In this document: positions 63,386 to 64,000 of the stretch, piece after piece
Position numbering within the stretch: position 1 is the first letter of the stretch
How the letters are laid out: every line of letters starts with the position of its first letter
Source of the DNA: Planctomycetota bacterium
GTDB lineage: Bacteria > Planctomycetota > UBA1135 > UBA2386
Length of the DNA stretch: 64,000 nucleotides
Direction: 5' to 3'
Assembly (NCBI GenBank): GCA_020638695.1
Contig: JACKIB010000007.1
Location: 62,001-126,000 of the forward strand
Made by a program: the position numbers and the translations under genes
The notes under the pieces: model-generated
What the model was told of the DNA's origin: nothing
Databases searched by the model: none
The model's input: the letters and a program-made list of their open reading frames with translations, nothing else

Positions 63386-64000
63386 TCAGCGATGGCAAGC
63401 AGTGCAACTGGTCGCGTTGTCGGGGTGCGGCAGCGGTGCCGACACTCCATGACACATGCGGCAGTTGGCGGCCGGGTTGTGCCCGGACGGGAGTGGAGTC
63501 GCGAGCGCATGGCTCGGTGTCGACTTGTGGCAGACGTGGCACCCCTCCCCGCGCAGCGGGAAGTGGCAACCCACGCAGTGACCTTGACTGGTGCCGGCCC
63601 AACCGGCGTTGTGCGACAGTGGTCGGGTGGTCTGGTGGCACCGGTCGCAGGAGTTGCTGGTGTGGCACGTGGCGCAGCGGCTCCGATCGATCGAAGCACA
63701 CAGGCCGTGGCCGCGCCGGCGGAAGTAGAGGGTGTGATCGCGCGGTCGCTGCTCGTGGTGACAGGTGTTGCAGTCGCGCGACTCGGAGTGGCACAGCGTG
63801 CACCGGCCGGAGTCCGGGGCGGATCGAGCCCGGACCACCGCACCGTGGCGCTTCTCCCATCCGACATCGTGGCTGGTCGGGCGGATGTCCTTGCGGATCA
63901 CCGCGTGGCACGTCGCGCAATCGTTGGACGCGCCGCGCTCGGCGTGGCACCCCATGCAGGTCGCCTTGGCGGTCACCGTGGGCGGCAGCCCCTTGCGGGT
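63386..64000 (-). CDS. Multiheme c-type cytochrome, N-terminus beyond the window edge (partial)
   Basis: The visible 204 codons contain ten CXXCH motifs (CMGCH, CATCH, CTLCH, CNTCH, CATCH, CDRCH, CVGCH, CHVCH, CRMCH, CTACH), often in close pairs 6-8 residues apart, as in cytochrome c3/c7-like proteins. The reading frame continues to the window's right edge, and the first Met-like codon (GTG at 63976) is not a convincing start, so a signal peptide and perhaps more hemes lie outside. It is 28 bases upstream of the decaheme lipoprotein gene and probably in the same operon; the pair could be the periplasmic and surface halves of an electron conduit. A porin partner, if present, would be outside. 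Confidence 0.9.
   Translation of the reverse strand, partial: TRKGLPPTVTAKATCMGCHAERGASNDCATCHAVIRKDIRPTSHDVGWEKRHGAVVRARSAPDSGRCTLCHSESRDCNTCHHEQRPRDHTLYFRRRGHGLCASIDRSRCATCHTSNSCDRCHQTTRPLSHNAGWAGTSQGHCVGCHFPLRGEGCHVCHKSTPSHALATPLPSGHNPAANCRMCHGVSAPLPHPDNATSCTACHR

Overview
The window is about 64 kb of very GC-rich bacterial DNA, roughly two thirds or more G+C. Several features point to a Gram-negative member of the Planctomycetota or a close relative: a Ser/Thr kinase fused to a formylglycine-generating-enzyme-like domain, an ECF sigma factor next to a FecR-like partner, MBOAT and SGNH genes side by side, two LpxL-type lipid A acyltransferases, many secreted proteins of low complexity, and secreted repeat proteins ending in a segment of the type PNDPALxG..YLQG. 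This is a judgement from gene content; there is no rRNA in the window to test it. I recognise no tRNA, rRNA or CRISPR array.

Layout, left to right. 1-14.7 kb holds mainly secreted or regulatory single genes: the kinase-FGE fusion, a HEAT-repeat lipoprotein, a beta-helix protein, a HAD 5'-nucleotidase, a BtaB-like methyltransferase, a MORN-like secreted protein, a TolB-like propeller, and a soluble chemoreceptor with a CZB zinc domain. 14.9-28.6 kb is the most unusual region. It is one apparent operon of nine consecutive secreted proteins of the amidohydrolase fold (ten modules, because one gene is bimodular). Only two adjacent members keep the HxH metal motif and the later His and Asp ligands. 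The other seven genes look like pseudo-enzymes but are intact, translationally coupled or closely spaced, and keep the same framework motifs. 29.5-33.7 kb is a metal-uptake island: a Fur/Zur-type repressor divergent from an outer-membrane porin-like gene and an ABC importer, with two TGCAAA-N4-TTGCA-like palindromes around the divergent promoters.

33.7-37.7 kb carries two large secreted proteins. 37.7-39.5 kb is an accessory, mostly non-coding patch. It holds a REP-associated tyrosine transposase (RAYT) broken by an in-frame TAG and flanked by two inverted copies of a long palindromic REP-like element, then a composite of short repeats, then a strongly C-rich leader before icmF. 39.5-53.0 kb is a B12-dependent acyl-CoA mutase region: icmF, and a mutA-mutB-SirB1-like-meaB operon, with a lipoprotein, an MBOAT acyltransferase and an SGNH protein between them. 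53.0-57.8 kb has two divergent LpxL paralogues, rnhA, and an anti-sigma/sigma pair. 57.9-60.5 kb is a HAMP membrane protein translationally coupled to a sensor histidine kinase. 60.5-64 kb, on the minus strand, has an MtrC/OmcA-like outer-membrane decaheme lipoprotein preceded by a second ten-CXXCH cytochrome that runs off the right edge, which suggests extracellular or trans-outer-membrane electron transfer.

A dispersed, MITE-like intergenic repeat with terminal inverted repeats is best seen at 43016-43170 and recurs in pieces at about 29.27, 38.9, 54.05 and 55.75 kb. Genes are tightly packed. Many neighbours overlap by ATGA or GTGA, and several starts lie only 5-11 bases after a -10-like box, which suggests frequent short-leader or leaderless transcripts.
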